The notes: a model not told the origin generated them from the sequence alone. Counted from the first letter of the stretch, positions 18,140 to 28,276 are shown. The stretch is 64,000 bases of DNA from Gammaproteobacteria bacterium (GCA_013287025.1 JABDEN010000003.1:4355-68354); one strand, 5' to 3'. Program-made: numbers and translations.

Positions 18140-20293
18140 TCAATGGGGCGCAGGGGAATAAGCCTTAACGCCCTCCGTGGTTGCGTTTCCAACTTCTTCT
18201 TTTACTTGTTCTATTTGTCCAGACATCGTTTTTTGTTGTTCCAGTTTCTTCTTACGCGTATCAAATTCAAAAAATCCATCCCTACTAGTTCTTATATTCA
18301 TTTGATTAAGTTTATCAAAGTAATTTTTTGCATTTTGGCAAGGCTCCAAATTTTTTAAATAATAATCCGTTGGCCTTTTATATTTCATAAAACTTCCAAC
18401 GCCAAGACCAGCAGTTATACCCAAACCACATAGCCCTGATAAAAATGCAAGAATTGACGTAGCTTTAACGGCAGTTATCGTTAAAACAATTGCCATTAAC
18501 GGTGGCAAAACAAGAGAAGCAACAGCTATAGCGCTAAAGAAAACAACTGTTGCGGCTAACCCTAAAAATAAATTCCAATTTCGTTTTTTACGAGATTCAT
18601 TCATATAATCCGGGGGATACATACCAACATATTTTTCAAATGCATCTTTTGTTAAGTGATCAACTCGTTGATGCGGATTCTGTGCTTTAATTATCAATTT
18701 ATGAAGAGCATCGACTGCTCGGACTGCTGGTAAAGCATCACCTGGACGAAATCTAAGTAGCTCTGTATCGCGCACCCTATTGGAAGTCGAGAATATAGAA
18801 GCATGTATCATAGCTCGCATTTCTTCAACAAATGATAATGATGGATCGCGATATAATTCACTTTCAGCTTCATCAACGCCTGCGCCCTTAGATTCAACAA
18901 TACTTTGTTCAATAAAAAGTGTGCTATGATGAGGATATCTTTTCTTTAATTGTTTTTTTAATTTTGCTTCATTCTTCACATCACTCGTCTCATTATTATT
19001 GCTCGTATCGCTGTTATGACTAGATCGAGATTGAGATTGCTCAAGATTATTAGCAGAAGGGACTGTCTCCTTTATTTTACTCAAATCTTTTAGCATAGGA
19101 AGCATAATAATTTTAGTTATTCTTCGCGTACGCTCCTGAGCTCCAAAATCTCTTATTGCGCGCCGATCTTCCGATTTTGGAAGTTCTTGAAGACTATGAC
19201 TAACCCATTTTGAATGTGTTTCCTTCCAGTCTGATGTTTTACTAATATTTTCTTCGAGTTTATTACTTTCATCCATTAAAAATTTGAGTGCTGTATCGAA
19301 TAACATTGGATTAGTCAGGCGGCTCATTGCCATTAAAGCTTTACCTAAACGCAATGCTTCTTCATCATCGAATTCGATATTAATTCCATCACGAATAATA
19401 CGATGCAAAATGCCTGGTGTAACACATGAAGCAAAAAGTTTTTGGATTAGCGTCTTATAATAATTTTCATTTGTCCCTAGCTTACCTTCTTTTGTTTGGT
19501 AATAGTTAATCGCGTGTTCCAGTATCGATATTTCTGCAAGTACTTGTTCCGTACCATAATCAATATTTCCGTCACCGATAATATTAATAAAAGGTAAAAA
19601 TATTTCTTCAGAAACAGGTTTTTGTTCTACTATTTTCTTTTCATTTTTTTTCTTAAACTCACTTTCATCTGTAGCTGTAGATTTCAGCGTTAATTGAAAT
19701 GCTGTTGGAGTTGCTTTTTTTGTTTTTGAATCAGTATGTGCTTGAATGCTTATAACATCTTTCATTACTGATTTATAATCATCTAACTTGTTTAATTGGG
19801 GATAAACAACGTACAATAATGCACTAGATGCTTTAAGTAAAAATGCTTGATCACTCTTATTGTTAGCATCTAACATTCCTATTAGCCTACGTAATTCCTT
19901 TTCATGTTCTTGATTTTTGGAAATACAGAGCGTTACTATAAGACGAACAATTTCTCTATGCGTATCGTTTAATCCACCTAAGTAAACAGAAAATTCTGAT
20001 AGATAATCTTGAAAGGCTGCAATAACATTCTTTAATCCTTTTTCTTCTTTTAATTCTTTTTCTTCTTTTAATTCTGTTTCACCTACTTTAGAAAGTTCAA
20101 AAGTAAGGTCATCTGACGATAAATTGACTATTTTACTTTCAAAAATAACCTTAGTTCGTTCTAAGTCAGCAGGAACTCGACGCCTTATTTCATCCGAATT
20201 ATAAACTTTCTCTTTAATGAGACTCATATTATCTCTCACTAACTTAAGTTCACTAACGCTCATGCTTATCTTGATAGGTTCGCGTGTATTCAT
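18140..20293 (-). CDS. Large unrecognised protein with C-terminal membrane segments, effector-like
   Basis: 717 residues. It is a largely helical, charged protein with a short tandem ELKEEKELKEEKGLKN repeat near residue 75. A Ser/Asn-rich linker is near 420-435 (SRSSHNSDTSNNNETSD). Two or three hydrophobic segments lie at about 590-650 (LFLGLAATVVFFSAIAVASL, then LAFLSGLCGLGITAGLGVGS). No signal peptide or known domain. A large cytosolic part followed by a hydrophobic hairpin is common among Legionella and Coxiella type IV effectors that insert in host membranes. That is an inference from architecture only. It diverges from the 2046-residue protein. Confidence 0.65.
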   Translation of the reverse strand: MNTREPIKISMSVSELKLVRDNMSLIKEKVYNSDEIRRRVPADLERTKVIFESKIVNLSSDDLTFELSKVGETELKEEKELKEEKGLKNVIAAFQDYLSEFSVYLGGLNDTHREIVRLIVTLCISKNQEHEKELRRLIGMLDANNKSDQAFLLKASSALLYVVYPQLNKLDDYKSVMKDVISIQAHTDSKTKKATPTAFQLTLKSTATDESEFKKKNEKKIVEQKPVSEEIFLPFINIIGDGNIDYGTEQVLAEISILEHAINYYQTKEGKLGTNENYYKTLIQKLFASCVTPGILHRIIRDGINIEFDDEEALRLGKALMAMSRLTNPMLFDTALKFLMDESNKLEENISKTSDWKETHSKWVSHSLQELPKSEDRRAIRDFGAQERTRRITKIIMLPMLKDLSKIKETVPSANNLEQSQSRSSHNSDTSNNNETSDVKNEAKLKKQLKKRYPHHSTLFIEQSIVESKGAGVDEAESELYRDPSLSFVEEMRAMIHASIFSTSNRVRDTELLRFRPGDALPAVRAVDALHKLIIKAQNPHQRVDHLTKDAFEKYVGMYPPDYMNESRKKRNWNLFLGLAATVVFFSAIAVASLVLPPLMAIVLTITAVKATSILAFLSGLCGLGITAGLGVGSFMKYKRPTDYYLKNLEPCQNAKNYFDKLNQMNIRTSRDGFFEFDTRKKKLEQQKTMSGQIEQVKEEVGNATTEGVKAYSPAPH

Positions 20294-20661
20294 AGGACTC
20301 AGACTCTCTCGTTTTGCTAATTTTACTAATAAGCAAATTGTATACTAAAATATTCTTAATGTGTATTGTTTATTCACAAATTTTATCGAACTTGACTAAA
20401 TTTTGTACTTTTTTGAGTATTTATACGCCATAAATGAACAAAAATGAATCATTTCAAGACGTAACATCAAAAATGACTGAAAAATTGGGGGTAAAAAGGT
20501 TCATTTGGAACGAAAATCGAGGTTTTCATGGCAAATTTTCGGTTAAAAAAGAATTTATTGATTTTTCGCGATAAAAAATAGTCATAACCTATTGAATGTT
20601 AATAAAATTAACTATTAGAGCGTCATGAAAATAGGGCAGAGGTGGCCTAGTTAGTGGATCA
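20294..20661. other. Intergenic region, no convincing gene
   Basis: AT-rich gap upstream of the minus-strand 18140 gene. A 46-codon frame (20434-20574, starting MNKNESFQDV) is open, but it has no ribosome site and no recognisable features. Promoters for the flanking divergent genes are expected here. Confidence 0.4.
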
Positions 20662-20740
20662 TGTCATGCCAGCATGCTTTTAGCTGGCATCTACCAGAGA
20701 GGCCCCGCTGGATGCCAGCTAAAAGCATGCTGGCATGACA
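20662..20740. repeat. Palindromic repeat, family A, near-perfect copy
   Basis: Arms of about 32 bases, TGTCATGCCAGCATGCTTTT and AAAAGCATGCTGGCATGACA outermost and AGCTGGCATC/GATGCCAGCT inside, with a short GC-rich centre. It is the most symmetrical copy in the window and may be the most recent. It reads as an in-frame extension of the following gene, which is why that gene's start must be chosen downstream. Confidence 0.92.
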
Positions 20741-20828
20741 AGCAGGGTCGAACTTCTTCAAAAAAAAGGTCTAGATTTACCAAATATAGAACAAAAAAAA
20801 CACTTTCTGTTTATATTTCTCTCTTTTA

Positions 20829-20837
20829 TGATATAAT
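20829..20837 (+). promoter_or_regulatory. Extended -10 promoter for the 2046-residue protein gene
   Basis: TGATATAAT (TG at 20829-20830, TATAAT at 20832-20837) lies 31 bases before the ATG at 20869. No good -35 box is seen, which is tolerated with a TGn extension. It supports the downstream start. Confidence 0.55.
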
Positions 20838-20868
20838 CTGCAGCATTTTTAAGAATGTTGAGCAAATT

Positions 20869-23800
20869 ATGTCGAATCCTCGCCATACATTATCAGATAG
20901 CAAAGATTCATCCCCACCAGGGATTGTATCAAATTTCTTTCGTTTTGAAGGCGAAACTGAAATCCTTTCTGATGATGCAGTTGCGAACGCAGCCTACTTA
21001 GAAGGTAAGGAACTTTTTAAAAAAGAAGAGTACCTAAAAGCATTTAATCAATTCAGTGAAGCAAGAAAGAAAATAGCGACGAATTTAGAAAATGTAAAAT
21101 CTCAACAATTGTATTTAAAAATAGCTTTTTATATCGGACAATGTTACATAAGGAAAAAACAGCCTGATAAAGCAGTAATTTTTTTAGATAATATTTTAAA
21201 AAAGTTTTCAGAAGAAAAAGAATTATGGTCATACGTAGAAAAGTTAGAGCTATTGTCCTTTGTTGGAAAACAATCAAAACTCGTCACAGAAATACCGGAA
21301 ATTAAAAAATCCCCGCATGGAATATTAGCCACACTTAAACGCGCCCTGGAATTATTGGTGGAAAACAAGATCACTGAAGCTTGTGAACTCCTTATCCCTC
21401 TCATGCCTTTGTCGCAGTCAACCATTAATGAATATATCGAAATCGGACCTATTGATACTGCAGAAGACTATTTATTCGTTGTTAATCTTTATCAATGGAT
21501 TGATGATAAAATTAAGAACTACGAAAAATCTGAAAAAAACGATGCAATGCTTGATAACTATTGCAAAATTCTAATCAACATTAGCCCATTTTCATTATCG
21601 TTTCGAGAAGGCGCTTACTATCTGCAAGGTACATTTTTTGCAAAGCAAGATCAGTATGAAAAAGCTGTCCAATCCTTTAGCAAAGCAATTAAAATCAATC
21701 CAGAGGAAACAAATTTTTATCTTTGCAGAGCGAAGACATATAAATATATAAAAAAATATGCGGAGGCAAAGGCTGATCTCCAATATGTATTAAAAAAAAT
21801 TTCTAATGACCCTGATCACCCTCATAACGAAGTAGCTCTAAAAGAACTTTCAACCGTTGAAGGTCTAATAAAATTGCAAAGCAATTCCAGAAGTATGTCA
21901 GATATAAAAATGGATAAAACACTAAAGGAAAAATTAATTCAACGTAATAAAGATTTTTTTAAGTTAAATGAATCTAAATTTAATGAAATGGTTTACTATA
22001 CTCAGGGCATTTTATTGTTACGCGATTCTAAATTTAAAGAAGCATTAACCTATTTTTCTCCAATACTTCCTTTATCCAAAGAAGTAGAAAAAAAATATCA
22101 AGAAACTGTTTTAGTTCATGATAATTCAACGCATTTGACAGCTTGCGAAAATTTATGTAGCCATATTAAAAAACAAGCCGATCAATTCGAGAATCAGAAT
22201 CCCCTAGCCCCTAGCGTTGTGCGATTGACAGACGAATTTCTTTTGCAAGCTAAAATTTTATTTCAGATAGCTTGGACAGATACAGACAAAGCATTCGCTT
22301 TATATTTTCAAGCAATGTTTTATCATAGTCACCAAAATCACGCTGAGGCTATTAATTTCTTTGATCAAAGTAGTGCTTTAATACCTAACCGACCTAGATT
22401 ATATTATCTTAAAGCATTATCATATTTGGCACTTAACAACCACCAACTCGTTAAAGAAAATTTAGAAAAAGTCCTACAACTAAATCCAAAATATAGTTTA
22501 GCGCGAGAAATGCTTGTTAACATCAATAAAGTATTAAAAAAAGAAAAATCAAACCCACCTGTTGTTAAAAAAGAAGTTCCAGAAATAAAAAAACCTTCAA
22601 AAAATCCTAAAAATAAAAAAGCGGTGAAAGCCGAATTGCCGAAACCCCAAGTTGTTGCCAAAAAAGATGATGAAATGAAACTCTCAAAGGAAAAAATTCA
22701 TGAACTCAGCCTTATGGATAGCAAACATTTACCCTCATCAACGGCTACATTCAATTACTTTGCTTTTGAAGGCGCAACCGAACTTCTCTCTGATGATGAC
22801 GAAGCGAATAAAGCCTACTTAGAAGGTAAGGAATTTTTTAAAAAAGAAGAATACCTAAATGCATTTAATAAATTCAATAAAGCAAGAAAGAAAATAGCGA
22901 CGAATTTAGAAGATGTAAAATCTCAACAATTGTATTTAAAAATAAATTTTTATCTCGCACAATGTTACATAAAAAAAAACCAGGCTAATCAAGCGCTACT
23001 TCTTTTAGATAATATTTTAAAAAAGTTTTCACAATGTAAAAAAGAATTATTTCCATATTTAGAGGTGTTAGAATTTTTATCCTTTATTGGAGGACAATCA
23101 AAAACCGACGCAAAAACGCCAGAAATTAAATCCTCCCCGCAAGATATATTATTACTCACCATTAAACGCGCCCTGGACTTATTGGGGGAAAACAAGATCA
23201 CTAAAGCTTGCGAACTCCTTACTCCTCTCATGCCTCTGTCGCAGTGGACTGTTAATGAATATATCGAAATCGGACCTATCGATACCACAGAAGAATATAC
23301 ATTCATTGTTAATCTTTATAATTGGATTGATGATAAAATTAAGCACTACGAAAAATCTGAAAAAAACGATAAAATGCTTGCTAACTATTGTGAAATTATG
23401 ACAAACATAAGTCAATTTTCATTGCCATATCACCCAGACTCTTACTTTCTGCAAGGTAAATTTTTTTCGAAACAAGATCAGTTTGAAAAAGCTATTCAAT
23501 CTTTTAACAAAGCAATTGAAATCAACGAAAATGGAATGGATTTTTATCTTTGGAGATCTAGGGCATATAAAGATATAAAAAAATATGAGGCTGCAAGGGC
23601 TGATCTCCAACATATATTAAAAAAATTTCCTAATAACAAAATAGTCAAAAATGAACTTTCAACCATAGAATGTCTAATAAAATTTAAAAACCTCACACCT
23701 AGCACACCAGATAAAAAAATGGATAAAGTACTTCCATATAATCAAGATTTTTATAAGACTCAATATACTCAAGGTATTTTATTGCTAAAAGACTCTAAAT

Positions 23801-26800
23801 TTGAAGAAGCATTAACCGTATTCTCTCCAATACTTCCTTTATCTAAAGAGGTAGAGAAAAAATATCAAGAAACTGAATTAACTAATGACAATTCAACACA
23901 TTTGACAGCTTGTAAAAATTTATGTAGCTATATTAAAGAACAAACCCATCAATGGGAGGCTAGACAAAAAATTAAAAGCAGAAACTCGACGCAATTAACG
24001 AACGACTATCTTTTGCTAGCTAAAATTTTATTTCAGATAGCTTTGAGTGACGAGGTCAAATCAATCGCCTCAACTTCTCAAGCACTGTTTTATTATAGCA
24101 GGCTAAATTATACCGAGGCTATTAATTTCTTAAATCAAAGTATTGCTTTAGCACCTAATCTACCCAATTTATATTATTATAGAGGATTGTCGTATTTAAC
24201 ACTTGAAAACCTCCAGCCCGCTAAAGAAAATTTTGAAAAAGCCATACAAATAGATCAAAAAAATAATTATGCGCGACAAATGCTTGATATCACCAATAAA
24301 AAATTAAAAAAATCAAAATCAAATCCGCCAGTTGTTAAAAATGAAAAAAAAGAAGTTCCAGAAATAAAAAAACCTCAAAAAAAATCTAAAAAGAAAAAAA
24401 ATAAAATGATGGCGAAAGAAGAATTACCGAAATCGCAAGTTGTTGCAAAAGTTGATGATGAAATTGAAAAAAATAAAATAGAGGAGGAAAAGCAAAAAAT
24501 TACTGAACAAACATTAATGGTAAAAAAAATTCAAGAATCAGTGGATGTCATTGCATCAAACATCCGATCACAAACAACTGAAATTGAAAAAATCACAAAA
24601 AATGCTGAAAGAAAAGTTGCAAAGATTTCTGAAGCTGGCAAGATCGAAGAGATAAAAAAGTATATTACCACGTTAATCCAATCGAAAATCGAGAAAATTT
24701 TAGCGTTTATTGAGGATTTAAATAAGATTATATTACTAGACAGCTTTGTCACACCTTCATTAAAAGAAACACATGATGAAATTGTTAAAGCAATAAATAC
24801 ATTAAAAGAAAAAAACACCTCGACACAATTAGAAATGATGCAAAATGCTTGTATAGATAAAATTGATAAACGTGTTATAAAAAAAGAACAGAATAAAGAA
24901 GAGCAGGCTAGATTAGCAGAAGAAGCAAAAATTGAAAAAGAAAATATTTTAAAAAAAGAATTAGAAGAAAAAGCAAAGTGGGAAATTGATAAAAAATTAG
25001 AAGATGAAAGCAATAAGTATATCGATAGCATCACAGAAGAGCATCAAAAAATCAAAAAAATTGAAGAAGATATCAAACAAGCTTTTGAAACATTTAAAAA
25101 ATTAACGAATGACGTTTCATTAGTTAACATTCATACTCCTGATAACATACAACATTTAGATAATATTAAAAATGATTTTGAAAAGCATACAAACACTTTA
25201 CCAAAATTATTAGACAAACTTTCAGAGAGTATAACCCAATCTTCGACACTCCTTTCTTCTCCTGTTGTTTCTAAAAAAACAATAAATACCATTAAAACCT
25301 TAACCGCTGATCAAGAAGTAATGGCGAGCTGGTGCAAAAACCTTAGTGATGAAGCAAACAAACATAACGAAAACTTTACACAGAACTATCAAAATAAATT
25401 GTCGGAAATTCAAAAAAATAATAACAAAATAAAAATCCTGCAAGAAAAATTTAATAAAATAAGCCTTAACCTTCAACAAATTAATCCCGAAGAAAATAAA
25501 ACGCTTGCTGAGTTAAATGACGACACCAAAAAAATATCAGATATCCATGCCGAATTAATACAGGTTCAAGAAGAATCAAAAAATTATCCTATCGATGATA
25601 ATTTCAAAGAAGATATTAAAACACAAATAAATATAGCCGCAGATAAACTTACACTTTCACAAAATATTGTTCCTAACATATACGAAGCTGCTCATTCCCA
25701 AGGAAAAATGGAATATTTATTTGATTTTTGTGATAAATATAATACAGGTTGGAAAGGAGGGGATTCACAACTCGCCGGCGCATTGTTGTATTCAGATATT
25801 CACACCGCATCAAAAGTTAAAATTAAAGATTCAGATGGATTCATTGAAAGCGAAACATTAATTCCATTCGCGAATCGACTTGCTATGACCGATTGCTTAT
25901 CATCCGAACCTTGTTTATACCCATCAGATGAAAAGCTTGATAAAACACCTGGTAAAATCTATATCACTAAAAATTCTCGTTTTGAACCACTTCAATATTT
26001 GGTTTACAATAAAAATACCGAATTTCCTATCACTGGCGATATCAAATACCTTGATATTAAGGGTGATTTAGAGCAAATTGAGTCTTATCAACCACATTTC
26101 AATAAAATTTTGCAAGAAATTCAATTAGAAGCTTCCAAAAATTCACAGGTTCTTTATCCTGCTGAACCATTCTACGATTTCAAAAATCAATTACAATTTA
26201 TAAAATTGAGTCATTTTGTTAATGGAAAGGAATTCGACCTTACCATTCATGATAAAAATTATAAGGGTAATCAATTCATTACAGGGTTTGCGAGCGGAAG
26301 GGTAGTTTACAGCAAAACACCGCTTGATGAAAAATTATTTGATGTACTTAAAATTAGTGATAATCGATATGTAGGTATAGATAAAAAAGATCAGTATTAT
26401 GAGGATTTTAAATATGCTTTTACACATCGATCTTATTTAGTCGCACCTTACCAATTTGGTGTGCACAGTAAACATTCTGTGGTTGTTGTGAAAAATTTCA
26501 AAAAAATGAACCAATTATTCTCTGATCTCAAAATCGATGATAAACCCAGAGTAGCGGGCGATGGAGTCACAAAACTAGTGGGATATAAAGACTTTTTAGA
26601 AAACCTACCCACACAATTCAAAACTGAAATGAAAAATCAGTTAAATGAAAATGCTTGTTATCAAGAAATTAATGCTTTAATCAAAGCATTTGATGGCAAA
26701 TTTAATGATTTAGATATTCAACCTTTTTTAACTGCATTTTTTGATGCTGTTATTTTCAAACAATCCGGCATTAAAAATGCGGATTTGACAAAAAAAATCA

Positions 26801-27009
26801 TTGCATCATTGAGTAACTCTTATCAAAAAGATCCTACTAAATATGATTTAAAATCCAAGGAAATGCGATTCTTTTTTGAGAAAGAGATTAGACGACTGAC
26901 TGCTCTTCACTTAAAAGATGCTCCGCAATTTTTTGTGAATAACGAATCGTCATCAGCGACCATGTCTGTATCAACGACGGCGTCAATATCAAGTACAAAT
27001 CAACCTTAG
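20869..27009 (+). CDS. Giant TPR and coiled-coil protein with internal tandem duplication, effector-like
   Basis: 2046 residues from the ATG at 20869, just after a good extended -10 box; a longer frame reaching into the repeat upstream is rejected. Residues about 20-600 and 625-1200 are two copies of one module. Both open with FEG.TE.LSDD, share LEGKE.FKKEEYL.AFN.F, contain TPR units (YY.QG.FF.KQDQ.EKA.QSF.KAI) and a PLMPLSQ element, and end in a Lys/Pro-rich linker. A long Lys/Glu coiled coil follows (about 1200-1600), then a globular C-terminal region (about 1610-2020) that I cannot assign. The tail is Ser/Thr-rich. No signal peptide. Size, TPRs and coiled coil fit a secreted host-acting protein, but that is inference. 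Confidence 0.8.
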   Translation: MSNPRHTLSDSKDSSPPGIVSNFFRFEGETEILSDDAVANAAYLEGKELFKKEEYLKAFNQFSEARKKIATNLENVKSQQLYLKIAFYIGQCYIRKKQPDKAVIFLDNILKKFSEEKELWSYVEKLELLSFVGKQSKLVTEIPEIKKSPHGILATLKRALELLVENKITEACELLIPLMPLSQSTINEYIEIGPIDTAEDYLFVVNLYQWIDDKIKNYEKSEKNDAMLDNYCKILINISPFSLSFREGAYYLQGTFFAKQDQYEKAVQSFSKAIKINPEETNFYLCRAKTYKYIKKYAEAKADLQYVLKKISNDPDHPHNEVALKELSTVEGLIKLQSNSRSMSDIKMDKTLKEKLIQRNKDFFKLNESKFNEMVYYTQGILLLRDSKFKEALTYFSPILPLSKEVEKKYQETVLVHDNSTHLTACENLCSHIKKQADQFENQNPLAPSVVRLTDEFLLQAKILFQIAWTDTDKAFALYFQAMFYHSHQNHAEAINFFDQSSALIPNRPRLYYLKALSYLALNNHQLVKENLEKVLQLNPKYSLAREMLVNINKVLKKEKSNPPVVKKEVPEIKKPSKNPKNKKAVKAELPKPQVVAKKDDEMKLSKEKIHELSLMDSKHLPSSTATFNYFAFEGATELLSDDDEANKAYLEGKEFFKKEEYLNAFNKFNKARKKIATNLEDVKSQQLYLKINFYLAQCYIKKNQANQALLLLDNILKKFSQCKKELFPYLEVLEFLSFIGGQSKTDAKTPEIKSSPQDILLLTIKRALDLLGENKITKACELLTPLMPLSQWTVNEYIEIGPIDTTEEYTFIVNLYNWIDDKIKHYEKSEKNDKMLANYCEIMTNISQFSLPYHPDSYFLQGKFFSKQDQFEKAIQSFNKAIEINENGMDFYLWRSRAYKDIKKYEAARADLQHILKKFPNNKIVKNELSTIECLIKFKNLTPSTPDKKMDKVLPYNQDFYKTQYTQGILLLKDSKFEEALTVFSPILPLSKEVEKKYQETELTNDNSTHLTACKNLCSYIKEQTHQWEARQKIKSRNSTQLTNDYLLLAKILFQIALSDEVKSIASTSQALFYYSRLNYTEAINFLNQSIALAPNLPNLYYYRGLSYLTLENLQPAKENFEKAIQIDQKNNYARQMLDITNKKLKKSKSNPPVVKNEKKEVPEIKKPQKKSKKKKNKMMAKEELPKSQVVAKVDDEIEKNKIEEEKQKITEQTLMVKKIQESVDVIASNIRSQTTEIEKITKNAERKVAKISEAGKIEEIKKYITTLIQSKIEKILAFIEDLNKIILLDSFVTPSLKETHDEIVKAINTLKEKNTSTQLEMMQNACIDKIDKRVIKKEQNKEEQARLAEEAKIEKENILKKELEEKAKWEIDKKLEDESNKYIDSITEEHQKIKKIEEDIKQAFETFKKLTNDVSLVNIHTPDNIQHLDNIKNDFEKHTNTLPKLLDKLSESITQSSTLLSSPVVSKKTINTIKTLTADQEVMASWCKNLSDEANKHNENFTQNYQNKLSEIQKNNNKIKILQEKFNKISLNLQQINPEENKTLAELNDDTKKISDIHAELIQVQEESKNYPIDDNFKEDIKTQINIAADKLTLSQNIVPNIYEAAHSQGKMEYLFDFCDKYNTGWKGGDSQLAGALLYSDIHTASKVKIKDSDGFIESETLIPFANRLAMTDCLSSEPCLYPSDEKLDKTPGKIYITKNSRFEPLQYLVYNKNTEFPITGDIKYLDIKGDLEQIESYQPHFNKILQEIQLEASKNSQVLYPAEPFYDFKNQLQFIKLSHFVNGKEFDLTIHDKNYKGNQFITGFASGRVVYSKTPLDEKLFDVLKISDNRYVGIDKKDQYYEDFKYAFTHRSYLVAPYQFGVHSKHSVVVVKNFKKMNQLFSDLKIDDKPRVAGDGVTKLVGYKDFLENLPTQFKTEMKNQLNENACYQEINALIKAFDGKFNDLDIQPFLTAFFDAVIFKQSGIKNADLTKKIIASLSNSYQKDPTKYDLKSKEMRFFFEKEIRRLTALHLKDAPQFFVNNESSSATMSVSTTASISSTNQP

Positions 27010-27040
27010 TGACTACAAGTCAAGGCTAACTAACCTTATG

Positions 27041-27175
27041 AGTCAATAATGAGTACCTTCGGTACAAAATTTAAGTTTTAGGTGGAGAATGAACTCCACC
27101 TAAAACTTAACGCTACCAAACAAAACTTCGTTAAATTTATGGTAGCGGTATCCAACCGTTTAAGGAAGTTTTGAT
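27041..27175. repeat. Repeat E, long form with nested hairpins
   Basis: The outer segments 27041-27074 and 27152-27175 match, in reverse complement, the continuous sequence at 40009-40066. The 77 bases between them (27075-27151) are absent there. They contribute to two hairpins: AAGTTTTAGGTGGAG with CTCCACCTAAAACTT (27073-27108), and CGCTACCA with TGGTAGCG (27111-27147). Confidence 0.85.
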
Positions 27176-27216
27176 AAAATAGAAAAACATACTGAATGCG
27201 CGGAAGAGTGTAACCC

Positions 27217-27251
27217 AAAAAGCCCGATAGTTGATACTATTGGGCTTTCTA
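27217..27251. terminator. Bidirectional intrinsic terminator
   Basis: AAAAAGCCCGATAG and CTATTGGGCTTTCT form a strong stem with one G-T pair. A's on the left and T's on the right let it work on both strands. It separates the convergent genes ending at 27009 and 27269. Confidence 0.75.
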
Positions 27252-27268
27252 TATAAAGTATATTTTAT

Positions 27269-28276
27269 TTAAGTTTTTAGCTTTTTATGAGGATTTCGAT
27301 GTTTATCCCCTTTGGTTAAATCAACTTCTATTTCTTGTGGCTGTTGTTGCCACATTCTAGAATTGTATGTGGTGGAGATTGGTTTGGGCGTAACTATTTG
27401 ACCGTTTATTCGCAAAGATACATCATGTGCAGTTTTCTTATCTTGCATGGATTTAATAAAATTTTTAAAATTATCGAATTTACTTTCGAGGTAATCTCTA
27501 GATAATTTACTGTCAAATAAATCATGCTTAACCCAAAGTTGGTGAATCACATCAGTTTGTTTTAACATAACAGATAAATATTCCTCGACAAATTGCGACT
27601 TCTTGCTATTCGTCCAAGTATCACTCCAGCTTTCTTTGATGGTAGACGTATCAAATTCTAAACTAGGTAGCTCCACTTTGTAAGAGATATTCTTATCATC
27701 AGAGATATTCTTATCATTTGCCTTTGACATACCAAAAGCCATCATATCAAATAAAAAAGCAAATAATTCTATTGAGAATTCATGCAAGATATCGTCATAC
27801 GGTAGTTTGTGCTCGCCTATATTCTCGAGCAAAAATCGTACGCAACTCTGAAGTGTAATACGAAGATTTTGCCAATATTTATTATAGTCGAACGAGGCTT
27901 CATAAAACATGTCGAGTGTATTAGTCATCTTGTCAGTGAGTAATTTAAATTCATCACTCGTAGGGTTTATCTTCGCTACAAACTTATCGATATCTAAGCT
28001 GAAACTTGCGCCCTTATTATTGGACTCATCATGTTTTGATGCTACGCGATGACTAGTGAAAGTATAGGAGGAGCCATCCCGGTCTTCCTTTTTATTTTCC
28101 ACCATCTTCTCTTCATGGAGCTTGAAGTGATATTTCTTAACTAGCTTAACCGTACCATAAAATTTATTATCTAGAATAATTTGGTGGATATCATTTCGCT
28201 TACATTCAATGCCGTTAACAAAATACTTTGTCCATTCTTCTCGTACGGGTTCAGAACGTTTTTCTATTCTTTGCAT
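27269..28276 (-). CDS. Unrecognised protein
   Basis: 335 residues, soluble, charged, without signal peptide or membrane segment. The middle (about 110-190) is helical and hydrophobic (RFLLENIGEHKLPYDDIL). A short tandem duplication (DKNISDDKNIS, about residues 191-201) comes from a direct DNA repeat near 27690-27715. The C-terminus is basic (KHRNPHKKLKT). No family recognised. It lies between a terminator and the toxin-antitoxin pair and may be an effector or mobile-region gene; the sequence does not tell. Confidence 0.6.
   Translation of the reverse strand: MQRIEKRSEPVREEWTKYFVNGIECKRNDIHQIILDNKFYGTVKLVKKYHFKLHEEKMVENKKEDRDGSSYTFTSHRVASKHDESNNKGASFSLDIDKFVAKINPTSDEFKLLTDKMTNTLDMFYEASFDYNKYWQNLRITLQSCVRFLLENIGEHKLPYDDILHEFSIELFAFLFDMMAFGMSKANDKNISDDKNISYKVELPSLEFDTSTIKESWSDTWTNSKKSQFVEEYLSVMLKQTDVIHQLWVKHDLFDSKLSRDYLESKFDNFKNFIKSMQDKKTAHDVSLRINGQIVTPKPISTTYNSRMWQQQPQEIEVDLTKGDKHRNPHKKLKT

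Noticed and set aside
20434..20574. 46-codon frame MNKNESFQDV... in the intergenic region
   Set aside because: No ribosome site, no recognisable feature and no coding-like neighbour; chance opening is likely in AT-rich DNA.
20674..20868. 65-codon N-terminal extension of the giant protein
   Set aside because: It is encoded by a palindromic repeat and by the promoter region; a good extended -10 box lies inside it and the ATG at 20869 begins the conserved part.
26395..26440. AFTHRSYL in the giant protein, resembling the RNase III signature
   Set aside because: The ribonuclease acidic motif (NERLEFLGD) and double-strand RNA-binding domain are absent; a chance match.
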